Source of the DNA: Streptomyces aurantiacus JA 4570
GTDB lineage: Bacteria; Actinomycetota; Actinomycetes; Streptomycetales; Streptomycetaceae
Reading direction: 5' to 3'
NCBI RefSeq assembly: GCF_000414115.1
Contig: NZ_AOPZ01000036.1
Coordinates: forward strand, 1-39,299
DNA length: 39,299 nucleotides
This document shows, one piece after another, positions 1 through 10,068 of the stretch (positions within the stretch are counted from its first letter, which is position 1; every line of letters starts with the position of its first letter). Below the pieces are notes generated by a model. That model was not told the origin of the DNA, did not search any database, and saw only the letters and a list, made by a program, of their open reading frames with translations. The translations under genes were made by a program, and so were the position numbers.

Positions 1-163
1 CGTTCCGATTTCCTCGGTGCCTTTCAGGGGCCCGCTTTCGCGTTTCCCTTTCCGGCGGCTCCGACTTTATCAGAGGTTCTGAGTCGGCATTTCCGCCCCG
101 TTCGGGTGGGCCTCCGGCACGTCCGTGCGCGGCGCTTCCCCGTCTGGCGGAGCCGTAAACGTA

Positions 164-207
164 CTGGAGCGGGGCGCCCCGATGCAAATCGAGGCGCCCC
201 GCTCCAG
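164..207 (-). terminator. Strong hairpin terminator downstream of rnj
   Basis: A perfect 15-bp inverted repeat (164-178 with 193-207, GC-rich, 14-nt loop) lies 44 bp past the RNase J stop codon. It is the obvious intrinsic terminator for rnj. There is no long U-tract, which is usual in Streptomyces. It could also stop transcripts entering from the left. Positions 1-163 hold no convincing gene. Confidence 0.8.
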
Positions 208-250
208 GGGGCCGATCGTCAGGCCCGTCGTGAGGCCGGTCCGGCGAGCG

Positions 251-1936
251 TCAGACCTCGACGACGACGGGCAGGATCATCGGGCGTCGGCGGTAGTTGT
301 CCGAGACCCATTTGCCCAGCGTGCGGCGGATGAGCTGCTGCAGCTGGTGGGGTTCGACGACGCCGTCCTGGGCCGACTTCTCCAGGACTTCCTGGACCTT
401 CGGCAGGACCGCGTTGAAGGCCGAGTCCTCGATGCCGGAGCCGCGGGCCTGGACGTGCGGGCCCCCGGTGATCTTGCCGGTGGAGGAGTCGATGACGACG
501 AAGACCGAGATGATGCCCTCGTCGCCCAGGATCTTGCGGTCCTTGAGGGCCGGCTCGCCCACATCGCCGACCGAGAGGCCGTCGACGTACACGTAACCCG
601 CCTGGACCTTGCCGACAATCTTGGCCTTGCCCTCGACGAGGTCGACGACGACGCCGTCCTCCGCGATGACGATGCGGTCGTGCGGGACGCCGGTGAGGGC
701 GCCGAGCTCGGCGTTGGCGCGCAGGTGGCGCCATTCGCCGTGCACCGGCATCAGGTTCTTCGGCCTGCAGATGTTGTAGAAGTACAGCAGCTCGCCGGCC
801 GAGGCATGGCCCGAGACGTGCACCTTGGCGTTGCCCTTGTGGACGACGTTGGCGCCCCAGCGGGTCAGGCCGTTGATGACGCGATAGACCGCGTTCTCGT
901 TGCCCGGGATGAGCGACGACGCCAGGATCACCGTGTCGCCCGAGACGATGCGGATCTGGTGGTCCCGGTTGGCCATGCGCGACAGCGCGGCCATCGGCTC
1001 GCCCTGGGAACCCGTGCAGACCAGGACGACCTCGTGGTCCGGCAGGTCGTCGAGGGTCTTGACGTCGACGACCAGGCCCGGCGGGACCTTCAGATAGCCG
1101 AGGTCACGGGCGATGCCCATGTTGCGGACCATCGAACGGCCGACGAAGGCGACCCTGCGGCCGTACTCGTGAGCCGCGTCGAGGATCTGCTGGATGCGGT
1201 GCACATGGCTGGCGAAGCTGGCCACGATGATCCGCTTGCGGGCGCCCGCGAAGACCTGGCGGAGCACGTTCGAGATGTCGCGCTCCGGCGGGACGAAGCC
1301 CGGGACCTCGGCGTTCGTCGAGTCCGAGAGAAGGAGGTCGATGCCCTCCTCGCTCAGGCGCGCGAAGGCGTGCAGGTCGGTGAGGCGGCGGTCCAGCGGG
1401 AGCTGGTCCATCTTGAAGTCGCCGGTGTGCACCACCATGCCCGCCGGCGTGCGGATGGCGACCGCGAGCGCGTCCGGGATGGAGTGGTTCACCGCGACGA
1501 ACTCGCAGTCGAAGGGACCGACGCGCTCGCGGTGGCCCTCGGCGACCTCGAGCGTGTAGGGCCGGATGCGGTGCTCCTGGAGCTTGGCCTCGATCAGGGC
1601 GAGGGTCAGCTTGGAGCCGATCAGCGGGATGTCCGGCTTCTCGCGCAGGAGATAGGGGACGCCGCCGATGTGGTCCTCGTGGCCGTGCGTGAGGACGATG
1701 CCCTCGATGTCGTCGAGGCGGTCCCGGATGGACGTGAAGTCCGGCAGGATCAGGTCGATTCCGGGCTGCTCCTCCTCAGGGAAGAGCACTCCGCAGTCGA
1801 CGATCAGGAGACGCCCGTCGTACTCGAAGACGGTCATGTTGCGGCCGATCTCGCCGAGGCCGCCGAGCGGGGTGACCCGCAGGCCGCCCTTCGGGAGCTT
1901 CGGCGGGGCGCCGAGTTCAGGATGCGGATGACTCAA
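251..1936 (-). CDS. rnj: Ribonuclease J (metallo-beta-lactamase/beta-CASP RNase)
   Basis: This is a 561-aa RNase J, a cytoplasmic zinc-dependent endo- and 5'-3' exoribonuclease that acts in mRNA decay and rRNA maturation. The metallo-beta-lactamase signature HGHEDHIGG is present near residue 80, followed by NHSIPDALAV and HTGDFKMDQ. The beta-CASP half includes the serine/histidine-rich segment VSGHASAGE, and the chain runs on to the C-terminal domain expected in RNase J. Length matches the family. The start is taken as TTG at 1936 because the strong site GGTGAGGAG lies 6 nt upstream of it; the upstream ATG at 1957 would place that site inside the coding region. It is followed by a perfect hairpin and preceded by dapA on the same strand with a 129-bp gap. 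The assignment is secure; the start is well supported. Confidence 0.96.
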   Translation of the reverse strand: MSHPHPELGAPPKLPKGGLRVTPLGGLGEIGRNMTVFEYDGRLLIVDCGVLFPEEEQPGIDLILPDFTSIRDRLDDIEGIVLTHGHEDHIGGVPYLLREKPDIPLIGSKLTLALIEAKLQEHRIRPYTLEVAEGHRERVGPFDCEFVAVNHSIPDALAVAIRTPAGMVVHTGDFKMDQLPLDRRLTDLHAFARLSEEGIDLLLSDSTNAEVPGFVPPERDISNVLRQVFAGARKRIIVASFASHVHRIQQILDAAHEYGRRVAFVGRSMVRNMGIARDLGYLKVPPGLVVDVKTLDDLPDHEVVLVCTGSQGEPMAALSRMANRDHQIRIVSGDTVILASSLIPGNENAVYRVINGLTRWGANVVHKGNAKVHVSGHASAGELLYFYNICRPKNLMPVHGEWRHLRANAELGALTGVPHDRIVIAEDGVVVDLVEGKAKIVGKVQAGYVYVDGLSVGDVGEPALKDRKILGDEGIISVFVVIDSSTGKITGGPHVQARGSGIEDSAFNAVLPKVQEVLEKSAQDGVVEPHQLQQLIRRTLGKWVSDNYRRRPMILPVVVEV

Positions 1937-1956
1937 AAGACTCTCCTCACCACACA

Positions 1957-1983
1957 CGCCACGTACCTCCGGGGCACGTGGCG
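1957..1983 (-). other. Hairpin in the rnj leader
   Basis: Two 8-bp arms (1957-1964 and 1976-1983) form a stem with an 11-nt loop immediately upstream of the rnj Shine-Dalgarno sequence (1942-1950). A second smaller stem (2018-2023 with 2029-2034) sits further upstream and may belong to the 3' end of dapA. Placement next to the ribosome site suggests possible structural control of rnj translation or processing, but no test is possible from sequence alone. Confidence 0.4.
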
Positions 1984-2065
1984 CGCGTGACGTTCGTGCA
2001 GTAGCAGTTGTGTGGGTGCAGGCATGTGGCCTGCGGTCTTGGCTATTCAGTTGTGAAGTCTGTGA

Positions 2066-2965
2066 TTAGACCTGTACCCCGCCGGCAGCAAGATCGATCT
2101 TGAGCTGGGCCGTCTCCTCGGGCGAGAGCTCGACCAGCGGCAGACGCAGCGGACCGCCGGGGCGGCCCTGCAGGGCGAGCGCCGCCTTGGTGGTGATCAC
2201 ACCCTGCGTACGGAACATGCCCGTGAAGACCGGGAGCAGCTTCTGGTGGATCTCGGTCGCCTTCTGTACGTCGCCGTTGGCGTGCGCCTCGAGCATCGCG
2301 CGCAGCTCGGGCGTGACCACATGGCTGACGACGGAGACGAAGCCGCACGCGCCGACCGAGAGCAGCGGCAGGTTGAGCATGTCGTCGCCGGAGTACCAGG
2401 CGAGGCCGGAGCGGGCGATGGCCCAGCTCGCGCGGCCCAGGTCACCCTTGGCGTCCTTGTTGGCGACGATACGCGGGTGCTCTGCCAGGCGCACGATCGT
2501 TTCGGTGTTGATCGGTACGCCGCTGCGGCCCGGGATGTCGTACAGCATCACCGGCAGCTCGGTGGCGTCGGCGATCGCGGTGAAGTGCCGGAAGAGGCCC
2601 TCCTGCGGAGGCTTGTTGTAGTACGGCGTGACGGTGAGCAGGCCGTGTGCGCCGGCTTGTTCGGCGGCGCGGGCGAGCTCGATGCTGTGCCGGGTGTCGT
2701 TCGTGCCGACACCGGCCACCACGTGGGCGCGCTCTCCGACCGCCTCCACTACGGCTCGTACGAGCTCGGCTTTCTCCGCGTCGCTGGTGGTCGGGGACTC
2801 GCCGGTGGTGCCGTTGACGATCAGGCCGTCGTTGCCTGCGTCCACCAGGTGGGCGGCGAGCCGCCGCGCGCCGTCGAGGTCGAGTGCGCCGTCCGCCGTG
2901 AAGGGCGTGACCATGGCGGTGAGGACCCGCCCGAAGGGGGTCTGCGGAGTGGAGGTCGGAGCCAT
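2066..2965 (-). CDS. dapA: 4-hydroxy-tetrahydrodipicolinate synthase
   Basis: This 299-aa enzyme condenses pyruvate with aspartate semialdehyde, the first committed step toward diaminopimelate and lysine. The family fold is clear: NGTTGESPT at 51-59, VTPYYNKP near 112-119, LYDIPGRSG at 141-149 with the catalytic tyrosine (Y142), and VANKDAKGD near 167-175 with the Schiff-base lysine (K170). The start chosen is the ATG at 2965, giving MAPTSTPQTP. An in-frame GTG at 2974 would begin with the rare codon TTA and has no better ribosome site. dapB lies 2.7 kb further right, so two pathway genes are close but not in one operon. A promoter-like pair lies at 3087-3116. Confidence 0.96.
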   Translation of the reverse strand: MAPTSTPQTPFGRVLTAMVTPFTADGALDLDGARRLAAHLVDAGNDGLIVNGTTGESPTTSDAEKAELVRAVVEAVGERAHVVAGVGTNDTRHSIELARAAEQAGAHGLLTVTPYYNKPPQEGLFRHFTAIADATELPVMLYDIPGRSGVPINTETIVRLAEHPRIVANKDAKGDLGRASWAIARSGLAWYSGDDMLNLPLLSVGACGFVSVVSHVVTPELRAMLEAHANGDVQKATEIHQKLLPVFTGMFRTQGVITTKAALALQGRPGGPLRLPLVELSPEETAQLKIDLAAGGVQV

Positions 2966-3037
2966 GGGTAACACGCTACTCGCTGCTCAGCGCGGGGTCG
3001 CCCCTCGGGTGACGCACAGGGCCTGACGAGGGAGGAG

Positions 3038-3075
3038 CCCGGCACTGCCTGCTCGGGGGTTCAAGCAGTGCCGGG
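3038..3075 (-). terminator. Hairpin between thyX and dapA
   Basis: A perfect 11-bp stem (3038-3048 with 3065-3075, loop 16 nt) lies 147 bp past the thyX stop. It most simply terminates thyX. It also lies just downstream of a promoter-like sequence that would serve dapA, so it could instead sit in the dapA leader. Sequence alone does not decide between these. Confidence 0.6.
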
Positions 3076-3086
3076 TCCGTTTGATC

Positions 3087-3116
3087 AGGCTAGATGAACT
3101 TCTAGAAATGCCGCAA
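3087..3116 (-). promoter_or_regulatory. Possible dapA promoter with an inverted repeat in its spacer
   Basis: On the minus strand TTGCGG (3111-3116) is separated by 18 bp from TAGCCT (3087-3092), a fair match to the main vegetative sigma-factor pattern. The spacer and -10 region contain the inverted repeat CTAGA-N6-TCTAG (3090-3105), which could be an operator. Predicted transcription would begin near 3080, directly before the 3038-3075 hairpin. Confidence 0.35.
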
Positions 3117-3222
3117 TACGGACACTTCGCTCGGCTCATCCGCACATCAGTGCCTCAAGGACCCGCGCATCCGCGTCTCGTGGGGCGGACCGGCGGCGCC
3201 GCGCGCGGTCGCACGCCCCCCG

Positions 3223-3963
3223 TCAGGGAGCGACGCGGCCGTTGGTGTTGAACGCCGCGTGCGTGAGCGGCATGAGCTTGGCCCACTCCTGCTCCATCTT
3301 CTCGCCGACCATCTCGATCTCCCGCTGCGGGAAGGACGGGACCTTGGCGAGCTCGTGCTGCGTGCGCAGGCCGAGGAAGTGCATCAGGGAGCGGGCGTTG
3401 CACGTCGCGTACATCGACGAGAAGAGGCCCACCGGCAGGACCGCGCGGGCGACTTCGCGGGCGACGCCGGCGGCCAGCATCTCCTGATACGCCTCGTACG
3501 CCTGGCGGTACGAGTCCTCCATCACGCGGCCCGTCAGCTCCTGCTGGGCCTGGGTGCCCTCGACGAAGACGTACTTCCCCGGGCGGCCCTCCTGGACGAG
3601 CTTGCGGGCCTCGTCGGGGACGTAGAAAACGGGCTGGAGCTCCCTGTACCTGCCCGATTCCTCGTTGTACGACCAGCCGACGCGGTGGCGCATGAACTCG
3701 CGGAAGACGAAGATCGGGGCGCTGATGAAGAACGTCATGGAGTTGTGCTCGAAGGGGCTGCCGTGGCGGTCCCGCATCAGGTAGTTGATCAGGCCCTTGG
3801 AGCGCTCCGGGTCCTTCTTCAGCTCGTCCAGGGACTGCTCGCCCGCGGTCGAGACCCGCGCCGCCCAGAGGACGTCCTGGTCGGTCGCGGCATGCTTGAC
3901 CAGCTCGACCGTCACATCGCTGCGGAAGCTGGGCTTGAGGTCTTCGGCTGGGGTCTCGCTCAC
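3223..3963 (-). CDS. thyX: FAD-dependent thymidylate synthase
   Basis: This 246-aa protein is ThyX, which makes dTMP from dUMP using methylene-tetrahydrofolate and FAD-carried reducing power. The family hallmark RHR followed by a serine (residues 92-103, context RHRVGWSYNEESGR) is intact, and GSPFEHNSMTFFI at 68-80 is typical of the N-terminal half. The start is the GTG at 3963, giving MSETPAED; GGAAGGA lies about 8 nt upstream. An upstream in-frame ATG at 3987 would add eight residues and has no ribosome site of its own. It is divergent from the small membrane-protein gene at 4187. Identity is certain. Confidence 0.95.
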   Translation of the reverse strand: MSETPAEDLKPSFRSDVTVELVKHAATDQDVLWAARVSTAGEQSLDELKKDPERSKGLINYLMRDRHGSPFEHNSMTFFISAPIFVFREFMRHRVGWSYNEESGRYRELQPVFYVPDEARKLVQEGRPGKYVFVEGTQAQQELTGRVMEDSYRQAYEAYQEMLAAGVAREVARAVLPVGLFSSMYATCNARSLMHFLGLRTQHELAKVPSFPQREIEMVGEKMEQEWAKLMPLTHAAFNTNGRVAP

Positions 3964-3984
3964 TGGCGGGGGTCCTTCCATGTG

Positions 3985-4041
3985 CATCTTCGGGCAGCCC
4001 GTCCGCGTCTTCGGGTGCGTCTTCGGGCGGCGCCCACTCTA
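3985..4041 (-). promoter_or_regulatory. thyX leader with three short repeats and a -10-like hexamer
   Basis: An 11-bp motif GC(A/G)TCTTCGGG occurs three times (3985-3995, 4005-4015, 4019-4029; plus-strand sense). TAGAGT on the minus strand (4036-4041) matches the Streptomyces -10 consensus but has no good -35 at the right distance. The repeats may be regulatory or chance; the -10 would give a leader of about 65 nt. Confidence 0.3.
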
Positions 4042-4118
4042 TGGCCCGGCACCGACAATCGGCCGTCCGGTGACCCGTCCCGACAATCTTCGACGAATTT
4101 GCCGAAACAGGGCACCTT

Positions 4119-4146
4119 TTGGCCGTTTCGCGCGTCTGTCTATTCA
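4119..4146 (+). promoter_or_regulatory. Possible promoter for the small membrane-protein gene at 4187
   Basis: TTGGCC (4119-4124) and TATTCA (4141-4146) are 16 bp apart and would give a leader of about 35 nt before the ATG at 4187. The match to consensus is moderate. Confidence 0.3.
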
Positions 4147-4186
4147 ACAGAGTTCCGTTCGAGTCCCGTGAGGAGAAGCGCGCCCC

Positions 4187-4426
4187 ATGTTCCGTCGGCG
4201 AGAGCCCGTACCCTTCGCCTTCATCGCCGAAGCCGACAAGTTCCGCAGCAACGTCACTCCCCCACCTCGTGAGCGCGCCACGGCCAGTCAGATCGCGGGC
4301 CGGACGCTCATCGGCCTCACCGTGGTGGCCGGCCTGGTGGGCTCCCTGCTCTTCGGGATGCCCGCGATGTCGGCCGACCAGTCACCCGCCAAGACCCAGC
4401 AGTCCGAGGCATCAGACGGACGCTGA
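4187..4426 (+). CDS. Small single-pass membrane protein, unknown function
   Basis: This is a 79-aa protein with a charged N-terminal half (MFRRREPVPFAFIAEADKFR) and one hydrophobic helix at about residues 41-62 (TLIGLTVVAGLVGSLLFG), followed by a short polar tail. The pattern suggests the N-terminus in the cytoplasm and the tail outside. GTGAGGAG upstream of the ATG supports the start. It is divergent from thyX and, from memory, has a counterpart at the same place in other Streptomyces genomes. No function can be assigned. A short hairpin follows the stop. Confidence 0.8.
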   Translation: MFRRREPVPFAFIAEADKFRSNVTPPPRERATASQIAGRTLIGLTVVAGLVGSLLFGMPAMSADQSPAKTQQSEASDGR

Positions 4427-4428
4427 CG

Positions 4429-4452
4429 ACCGCCGCTGCCCCTGGCGGCGGT
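4429..4452 (+). terminator. Short hairpin after the 79-aa gene
   Basis: An 8-bp stem (4429-4436 with 4445-4452, loop 8 nt) lies 3 bp past the stop codon. It is a plausible weak terminator before the next plus-strand gene. Confidence 0.45.
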
Positions 4453-4547
4453 GGTAGCCCCCTTGGCCCCCCAGGGGTGGTAGCAGGGAGCACGGCTGGA
4501 TAACCTCACCGGGCACAGCCCATGCGTGGATTGAGTGAGGATCAGCC

Positions 4548-5108
4548 GTGCCCCTGCCTTTCCTGACCGCGGACCGCGCTTTCGACGACACGACGGACGA
4601 CGCCGCGCTGCCCTTCGAGGACCGCGACCGCTGGCGCCGGCCGTACCGCCCGGGCCCCTGGCGCGTCGCCGCCTCGGCCGTACTGCTGCTCCTGGCCTCG
4701 TACGTCCTCGTGGCCTCCGTGATCATCGCGGCCGCCGGTGCCCTGCCGGGTGCGGCGGCCTGCGCCGGTCTGGCCGTCCTCATCATCGCCGCCGCCCTGC
4801 GGCTGCTCCGGATGGGCACCTGGGTGAGCGCGCAGGGGCTGCGCCGGGTGGCCTTCCTGAGCACGCACACGGTGCCGTGGGCGCAGATCGCCTCCGTGCG
4901 TACGGCCCAGCAGCCGGTGCGGTGGCTCGGGCTGCCCCGCACCGTGCAGGGGCAGGCCCTGGTCCTCGTACGCAAGGACCGCGCCACGGGCGAGCAGCGG
5001 CTGCTCCTGACCGACCGGAACGCGGACTTCCTGGCGCGCCGCACGGCCTTCGACCGGGCGGCGGACACCATCGAGGTCTGGGCCGACGAATACCGCCGTA
5101 CGGCCTGA
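4548..5108 (+). CDS. PH-domain-like membrane protein, unknown role
   Basis: This 186-aa protein has a polar N-terminus, two closely spaced hydrophobic helices (about residues 42-62 and 65-85), then a soluble half with the pattern MGTWVSAQGLRRV...VPWAQIASVR, which is typical of bacterial PH-domain-like (YdbT/DUF2581-style) proteins. Such proteins are membrane-associated, but their function is mostly unknown. The start is GTG at 4548, with GTGAGG upstream. It lies 121 bp after the 79-aa gene and is convergent with the TPR gene at 5144. The PH-like call rests on pattern recognition only. Confidence 0.8.
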   Translation: MPLPFLTADRAFDDTTDDAALPFEDRDRWRRPYRPGPWRVAASAVLLLLASYVLVASVIIAAAGALPGAAACAGLAVLIIAAALRLLRMGTWVSAQGLRRVAFLSTHTVPWAQIASVRTAQQPVRWLGLPRTVQGQALVLVRKDRATGEQRLLLTDRNADFLARRTAFDRAADTIEVWADEYRRTA

Positions 5109-5143
5109 CGGAGGGCGCTGCCCCAGCGGCCGTCAGGGCGCCG

Positions 5144-5596
5144 CTACGCGCTCAGCGCCCTGCCCTCGCGCAGCGCGATCGCCCGCTGCATCGCCTTGCG
5201 CGCCCTAGGCGTGTCCCTGGCGTCGTGGTAGGCGACGGCGAGGCGGAACCAGCAACGCCAGTCGTCGGGGGTGTCCTCCGTCTCCGCCTTGCGCCGGGCG
5301 AAGACCTCGTCGGCCGAGTCGCGGTCGATGCGGCCGCTGGGCGTGCGCTTCAACTCGTCGACGGGCAGGCCGCCTTCGGCCTCCAGCTCGGCGGCGAGGC
5401 GGTTGGCGCGCTGGACGAACCGGGTGTTCTTCCAGAGGAACCAGACGCCGATGACCGGCAGGATCAGCACCGCGACGCCGAAGGTGACGGTGAGGACGGT
5501 GCCGTGCTGTATCAGGAGCACGCCGCGGCTGCCGACCAGGACGAAGTAGACGACCAGGACGGCAGCCGTGACGGCGTAGGTGATCTTCGCTCGCAT
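5144..5596 (-). CDS. Small TPR-like membrane protein
   Basis: The protein has 150 aa. Two hydrophobic helices (about 6-22 and 32-54) are followed by a helical soluble part in which DDWRCWFRLAVAYHDARDTPRARKAMQRAIAL (about 112-142) has the spacing of a tetratricopeptide repeat. It may tether a protein-protein interaction module to the membrane. The reading frame is open much further upstream (to 6412), but that part is antisense to dapB; the ATG at 5596 has GGAAAAGAA upstream and leaves a 32-bp gap to dapB, so it is the likely start. It is probably co-transcribed with dapB. Confidence 0.8.
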   Translation of the reverse strand: MRAKITYAVTAAVLVVYFVLVGSRGVLLIQHGTVLTVTFGVAVLILPVIGVWFLWKNTRFVQRANRLAAELEAEGGLPVDELKRTPSGRIDRDSADEVFARRKAETEDTPDDWRCWFRLAVAYHDARDTPRARKAMQRAIALREGRALSA

Positions 5597-5628
5597 GGGG
5601 TTTCTTTTCCGGACCGGCCGAGGCCCGG

Positions 5629-6434
<806 letters not shown>

Positions 6435-6451
6435 GTTGTCGGTCGGCGCTG

Positions 6452-7831
6452 CTAGGCGACCGCGTCGTGCAGACGCGCCGCCTGCTTGTCCTGGATCGGG
6501 CCGATCGCGGAGAGCGAGGGGCGTCGGCCCAGGACGTCCCTGGCCACTTCGCGGACCTCGTCCGGCGTGACCGCCGAGATCTTGGCGAGCATGTCGTCGA
6601 CCGACATCTGCTCGCCCCAGCACAGCTCGCTCTTGCCGATACGGTTCATCAGCGCGCCGGTGTCCTCCAGGCCGAGGACGGTGGAGCCCGCGAGCTGGCC
6701 GATGGCACGGCCGATCTCGTCGTCCGTCAGGCCGTGCTGGGCCACGTGGTCCAGCTCGTCGCGGCAGATCTTCAGGACGTCGTGCACCTGGCTCGGGCGG
6801 CAGCCCGCGTACACGCCGAAGAGGCCGGTGTCGGCGAATCCGGAGGTGTACGAGTACACGCTGTACGCCAGGCCGCGCTTCTCGCGGACCTCCTGGAACA
6901 GGCGCGACGACATGCCGCCGCCGAGCGCGGTGTTCAGGACGCCCAGGGCCCAGCGGCGCTCGTCGGTGCGGGCGAGGCCGGGCATGCCGAGGATGACGTG
7001 GGCCTGCTCGGTCTTGCGGTCGACGAGCTCGACGCGGCCGGCCGTGGTCAGGCGGCGCGAGCCATGGCGGGGTGCGAGGGGCGTCGCGTCCGTGCGGTGC
7101 AGCGCGCCGGCCTTCTCGAAGGCGGCGCGGACCTGACGGACGACCTTCTGGTGATCGACGTTGCCGGCCGCGGCGACGACCAGGTGGGTCGGGTCGTAGT
7201 GCTTCTTGTAGAAGCGGCGTATGCGCTCGGCGGTGAGGGCGTTGACGGTGTCGACCGTGCCGAGGACCGGGCGGCCCAGCGGGGTGTCGCCGAGCATCGT
7301 GTGCGCGAACAGGTCGTGCACGCAGTCGCCCGGGTCGTCCTCCGTCATCGCGATCTCTTCGAGGATGACGCCGCGCTCGGCGTCGACGTCCTCCTGCTCG
7401 ATGAGCGAGCCGGTGAGCATGTCACAGACGACGTCGATCGCGAGGGGCAGGTCGGTGTCGAGCACGCGCGCGTAGTAGCACGTGTACTCCTTGGCCGTGA
7501 ACGCGTTCATCTCGCCGCCGACCGCGTCGATCGCGGAGGAGATGTCCAGGGCGCTGCGCTTCTTGGTGCCCTTGAAGAGCAGGTGCTCCAGGTAGTGCGT
7601 CGCGCCGTTCAGGGACGGGGTCTCGTCGCGTGAGCCGACGTGGGCCCAGATGCCGAAGGTCGCCGAGCGGACGGAGGGCAGGGTCTCGGTGACGACGCGC
7701 AGGCCCCCGGGGAGGGTGGTCTTGCGGACCGTGCCGATGCCGTTCTCGCCCTTGATGAGGGTTTGGGTACGGGCGACGGCCCGCGCCTCCGAGGAGGTGC
7801 GGGCCGTCGTCGTGGTGCTACGTGACGTCAC
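6452..7831 (-). CDS. M16 family zinc metallopeptidase
   Basis: The protein is 459 aa. The inverted zinc motif HxxEH is present as HYLEH at residues 79-83, with the distal glutamate in [11 protein letters not shown] about 75 residues later. The second half has the typical M16 [23 protein letters not shown] segment. The family includes mitochondrial processing peptidase and bacterial PepR/YmxG, which act on unfolded peptides in the cytoplasm; the substrate here is unknown. It begins at GTG 7831, overlapping the pnp stop by 4 bp (GTGA), so the two are translationally coupled. The order rpsO, pnp, M16 peptidase, dapB is conserved in actinobacteria and also seen in part in Bacillus. Confidence 0.93.
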   Translation of the reverse strand: MTSRSTTTTARTSSEARAVARTQTLIKGENGIGTVRKTTLPGGLRVVTETLPSVRSATFGIWAHVGSRDETPSLNGATHYLEHLLFKGTKKRSALDISSAIDAVGGEMNAFTAKEYTCYYARVLDTDLPLAIDVVCDMLTGSLIEQEDVDAERGVILEEIAMTEDDPGDCVHDLFAHTMLGDTPLGRPVLGTVDTVNALTAERIRRFYKKHYDPTHLVVAAAGNVDHQKVVRQVRAAFEKAGALHRTDATPLAPRHGSRRLTTAGRVELVDRKTEQAHVILGMPGLARTDERRWALGVLNTALGGGMSSRLFQEVREKRGLAYSVYSYTSGFADTGLFGVYAGCRPSQVHDVLKICRDELDHVAQHGLTDDEIGRAIGQLAGSTVLGLEDTGALMNRIGKSELCWGEQMSVDDMLAKISAVTPDEVREVARDVLGRRPSLSAIGPIQDKQAARLHDAVA

Positions 7832-10068
7832 TTGTCGGTGTCGTCCTTCTTGTCGGAGGCGTCGGAGCCGCTGTCGGACTCGCCCTCTTCGCCCTCGACC
7901 ACGGGGATGAGGGAGAGCTTGCCGCGGGAGTCGATCTCGGCGATCTCGACCTGGACCTTCTGGCCCACACCGAGGACGTCCTCGACGTTCTCCACGCGCT
8001 TGCCGCCGGCGAGCTTGCGGATCTGCGAGATGTGCAGCAGACCGTCCTTGCCCGGGAGCAGCGACACGAACGCGCCGAAGGTGGTCGTCTTGACGACCGT
8101 GCCCAGGTAGCGCTCGCCGACCTCCGGCATGGTCGGGTTGGCGATGCCGTTGATCGTGGCGCGGGCGGCCTCGGCGGCCGGGCCGTCGGCGGCACCGATG
8201 TAGATGGTGCCGTCGTCCTCGATCGTGATGTCGGCGCCGGTGTCCTCCTGGATCTGGTTGATCATCTTGCCCTTCGGGCCGATGACCTCACCGATCTTGT
8301 CCACCGGGATCTTGACGGTGATGATCCGCGGGGCGTTCGGGGACATCTCGTCCGGGACGTCGATCGCTTCCATCATCACGTCGAGGATGTGGAGGCGGGC
8401 GTCGCGGGCCTGCTTCAGGGCGGCGGCCAGGACGGAGGCCGGGATGCCGTCCAGCTTGGTGTCGAGCTGGAGGGCGGTCACGAACTCCTTGGTGCCGGCG
8501 ACCTTGAAGTCCATGTCACCGAAGGCGTCCTCCGCACCGAGGATGTCGGTGAGGGTGACGTAGTGCGTCTCGCCCTCGATCTCCTGGGAGATCAGGCCCA
8601 TGGCGATACCGGCGACGGCGGCCTTCAGCGGCACACCGGCGTTCAGCAGCGACATGGTGGAGGCGCAGACGGAGCCCATGGACGTCGAGCCGTTGGAGCC
8701 GAGGGCCTCGGACACCTGACGGATGGCGTACGGGAACTCCTCGCGCGTGGGCAGCACGGGCACCAGCGCGCGCTCGGCCAGGGCGCCGTGGCCGATCTCG
8801 CGGCGCTTCGGGGAGCCGACGCGGCCGGTCTCGCCGGTGGAGTACGGCGGGAAGTTGTAGTTGTGCATGTAGCGCTTGCGCGTCACCGGGGACAGCGTGT
8901 CGAGCTGCTGCTCCATCCGGAGCATGTTCAGCGTGGTGACGCCCAGGATCTGGGTCTCGCCGCGCTCGAACAGGGCGGAGCCGTGCACGCGCGGGATGGC
9001 CTCGACCTCGGCGGCGAGCGTACGGATGTCCGTGACGCCGCGGCCGTCGATGCGCTTCTTCTCCTTGATGACGCGCTCACGGACCAGGGTCTTGGTCAGT
9101 GAGCGGTACGCGGCGGAGATCTCCTTCTCGCGGCCCTCGAAGTCCGGGAGCAGCTTCTCGCCGGCCAGCGCCTTGACGCGGTCCAGCTCGGTCTCGCGCT
9201 CCTGCTTGCCGGCGATGGTGAGCGCCTGGGCGAGCTCGGGCTTGACGGCGGCGGTGAGGGCCTCCAGCACGTCGTCCTCGTAGTCGAGGAAGATCGGGAA
9301 CTCGCCGACCGGCTTGGCGGCCTTGGCGGCGAGGTCCGACTGGGCCTTGCAGAGGACCTTGATGAAGGGCTTCGCGGCCTCGAGACCGGCGGCGACGACC
9401 TCCTCGGTCGGGGCGTCGGCGCCGCCCTTGACCAGCTGGATGGTCTTCTCGGTGGCCTCGGCCTCGACCATCATGATCGCGACGTCGCCGTCCTCGAGGA
9501 CGCGACCGGCGACGACCATGTCGAAGACGGCGTCCTCGAGCTCGGTGTGCGTCGGGAAGGCGACCCACTGGCCGTTGATGAGCGCCACGCGCGTGCCGCC
9601 GATCGGGCCCGAGAAGGGCAGTCCGGCGAGCTGCGTGGAGCAGGAGGCGGCGTTGATCGCGACCACGTCGTACAGGTGGTCGGGGTTGAGCGCCATGATC
9701 GTCTCGACGACCTGGATCTCGTTGCGCAGGCCCTTCTTGAAGGACGGGCGCAGCGGGCGGTCGATCAGGCGGCAGGTGAGGATCGCGTCCTCGGAGGGCC
9801 GGCCCTCACGGCGGAAGAAGGAGCCGGGGATCTTGCCGGCGGCGTACATCCGCTCTTCGACGTCCACCGTCAGGGGGAAGAAGTCGAGCTGGTCCTTGGG
9901 CTTCTTCGAAGCGGTGGTGGCCGACAGCACCATGGTGTCGTCGTCCAGGTAGGCCACGGCGGAGCCGGCGGCCTGACGGGCCAGCCGGCCCGTCTCGAAG
10001 CGGATGGTGCGGGTGCCGAAGGTGCCGTTGTCGATGACGGCCTCGGCGTAGTGGGTCTCGTTCTCCAC
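7828..10068 (-). CDS. pnp: Polyribonucleotide nucleotidyltransferase (PNPase)
   Basis: This 746-aa PNPase degrades RNA 3'-5' by phosphorolysis and can also synthesise 3' tails in Streptomyces. It has two RNase PH domains (first [20 protein letters not shown]; second with [19 protein letters not shown] and the MDFKVAGT segment), then a KH domain ([17 protein letters not shown]) and an S1 domain ([15 protein letters not shown]...DGLLHIS), and an acidic tail. The start is GTG at 10068, giving [16 protein letters not shown] lies 7 nt upstream. The open frame continues to 10428, but that extension is low-complexity leader sequence. It lies 420 bp downstream of rpsO and is coupled to the M16 peptidase gene by a 4-bp overlap. 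Confidence 0.97.
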   Translation of the reverse strand: MENETHYAEAVIDNGTFGTRTIRFETGRLARQAAGSAVAYLDDDTMVLSATTASKKPKDQLDFFPLTVDVEERMYAAGKIPGSFFRREGRPSEDAILTCRLIDRPLRPSFKKGLRNEIQVVETIMALNPDHLYDVVAINAASCSTQLAGLPFSGPIGGTRVALINGQWVAFPTHTELEDAVFDMVVAGRVLEDGDVAIMMVEAEATEKTIQLVKGGADAPTEEVVAAGLEAAKPFIKVLCKAQSDLAAKAAKPVGEFPIFLDYEDDVLEALTAAVKPELAQALTIAGKQERETELDRVKALAGEKLLPDFEGREKEISAAYRSLTKTLVRERVIKEKKRIDGRGVTDIRTLAAEVEAIPRVHGSALFERGETQILGVTTLNMLRMEQQLDTLSPVTRKRYMHNYNFPPYSTGETGRVGSPKRREIGHGALAERALVPVLPTREEFPYAIRQVSEALGSNGSTSMGSVCASTMSLLNAGVPLKAAVAGIAMGLISQEIEGETHYVTLTDILGAEDAFGDMDFKVAGTKEFVTALQLDTKLDGIPASVLAAALKQARDARLHILDVMMEAIDVPDEMSPNAPRIITVKIPVDKIGEVIGPKGKMINQIQEDTGADITIEDDGTIYIGAADGPAAEAARATINGIANPTMPEVGERYLGTVVKTTTFGAFVSLLPGKDGLLHISQIRKLAGGKRVENVEDVLGVGQKVQVEIAEIDSRGKLSLIPVVEGEEGESDSGSDASDKKDDTDK

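Noticed and set aside
125..1990. 621-codon plus-strand frame opposite rnj
   Set aside because: Antisense to an unmistakable RNase J; the composition (Asp/Arg/Val-rich) is a GC artefact.
2966..2974. Upstream GTG start for dapA followed by a TTA codon, which would imply bldA control
   Set aside because: The ATG at 2965 gives the family N-terminus and the GTG lacks a better ribosome site, so the TTA is very probably untranslated.
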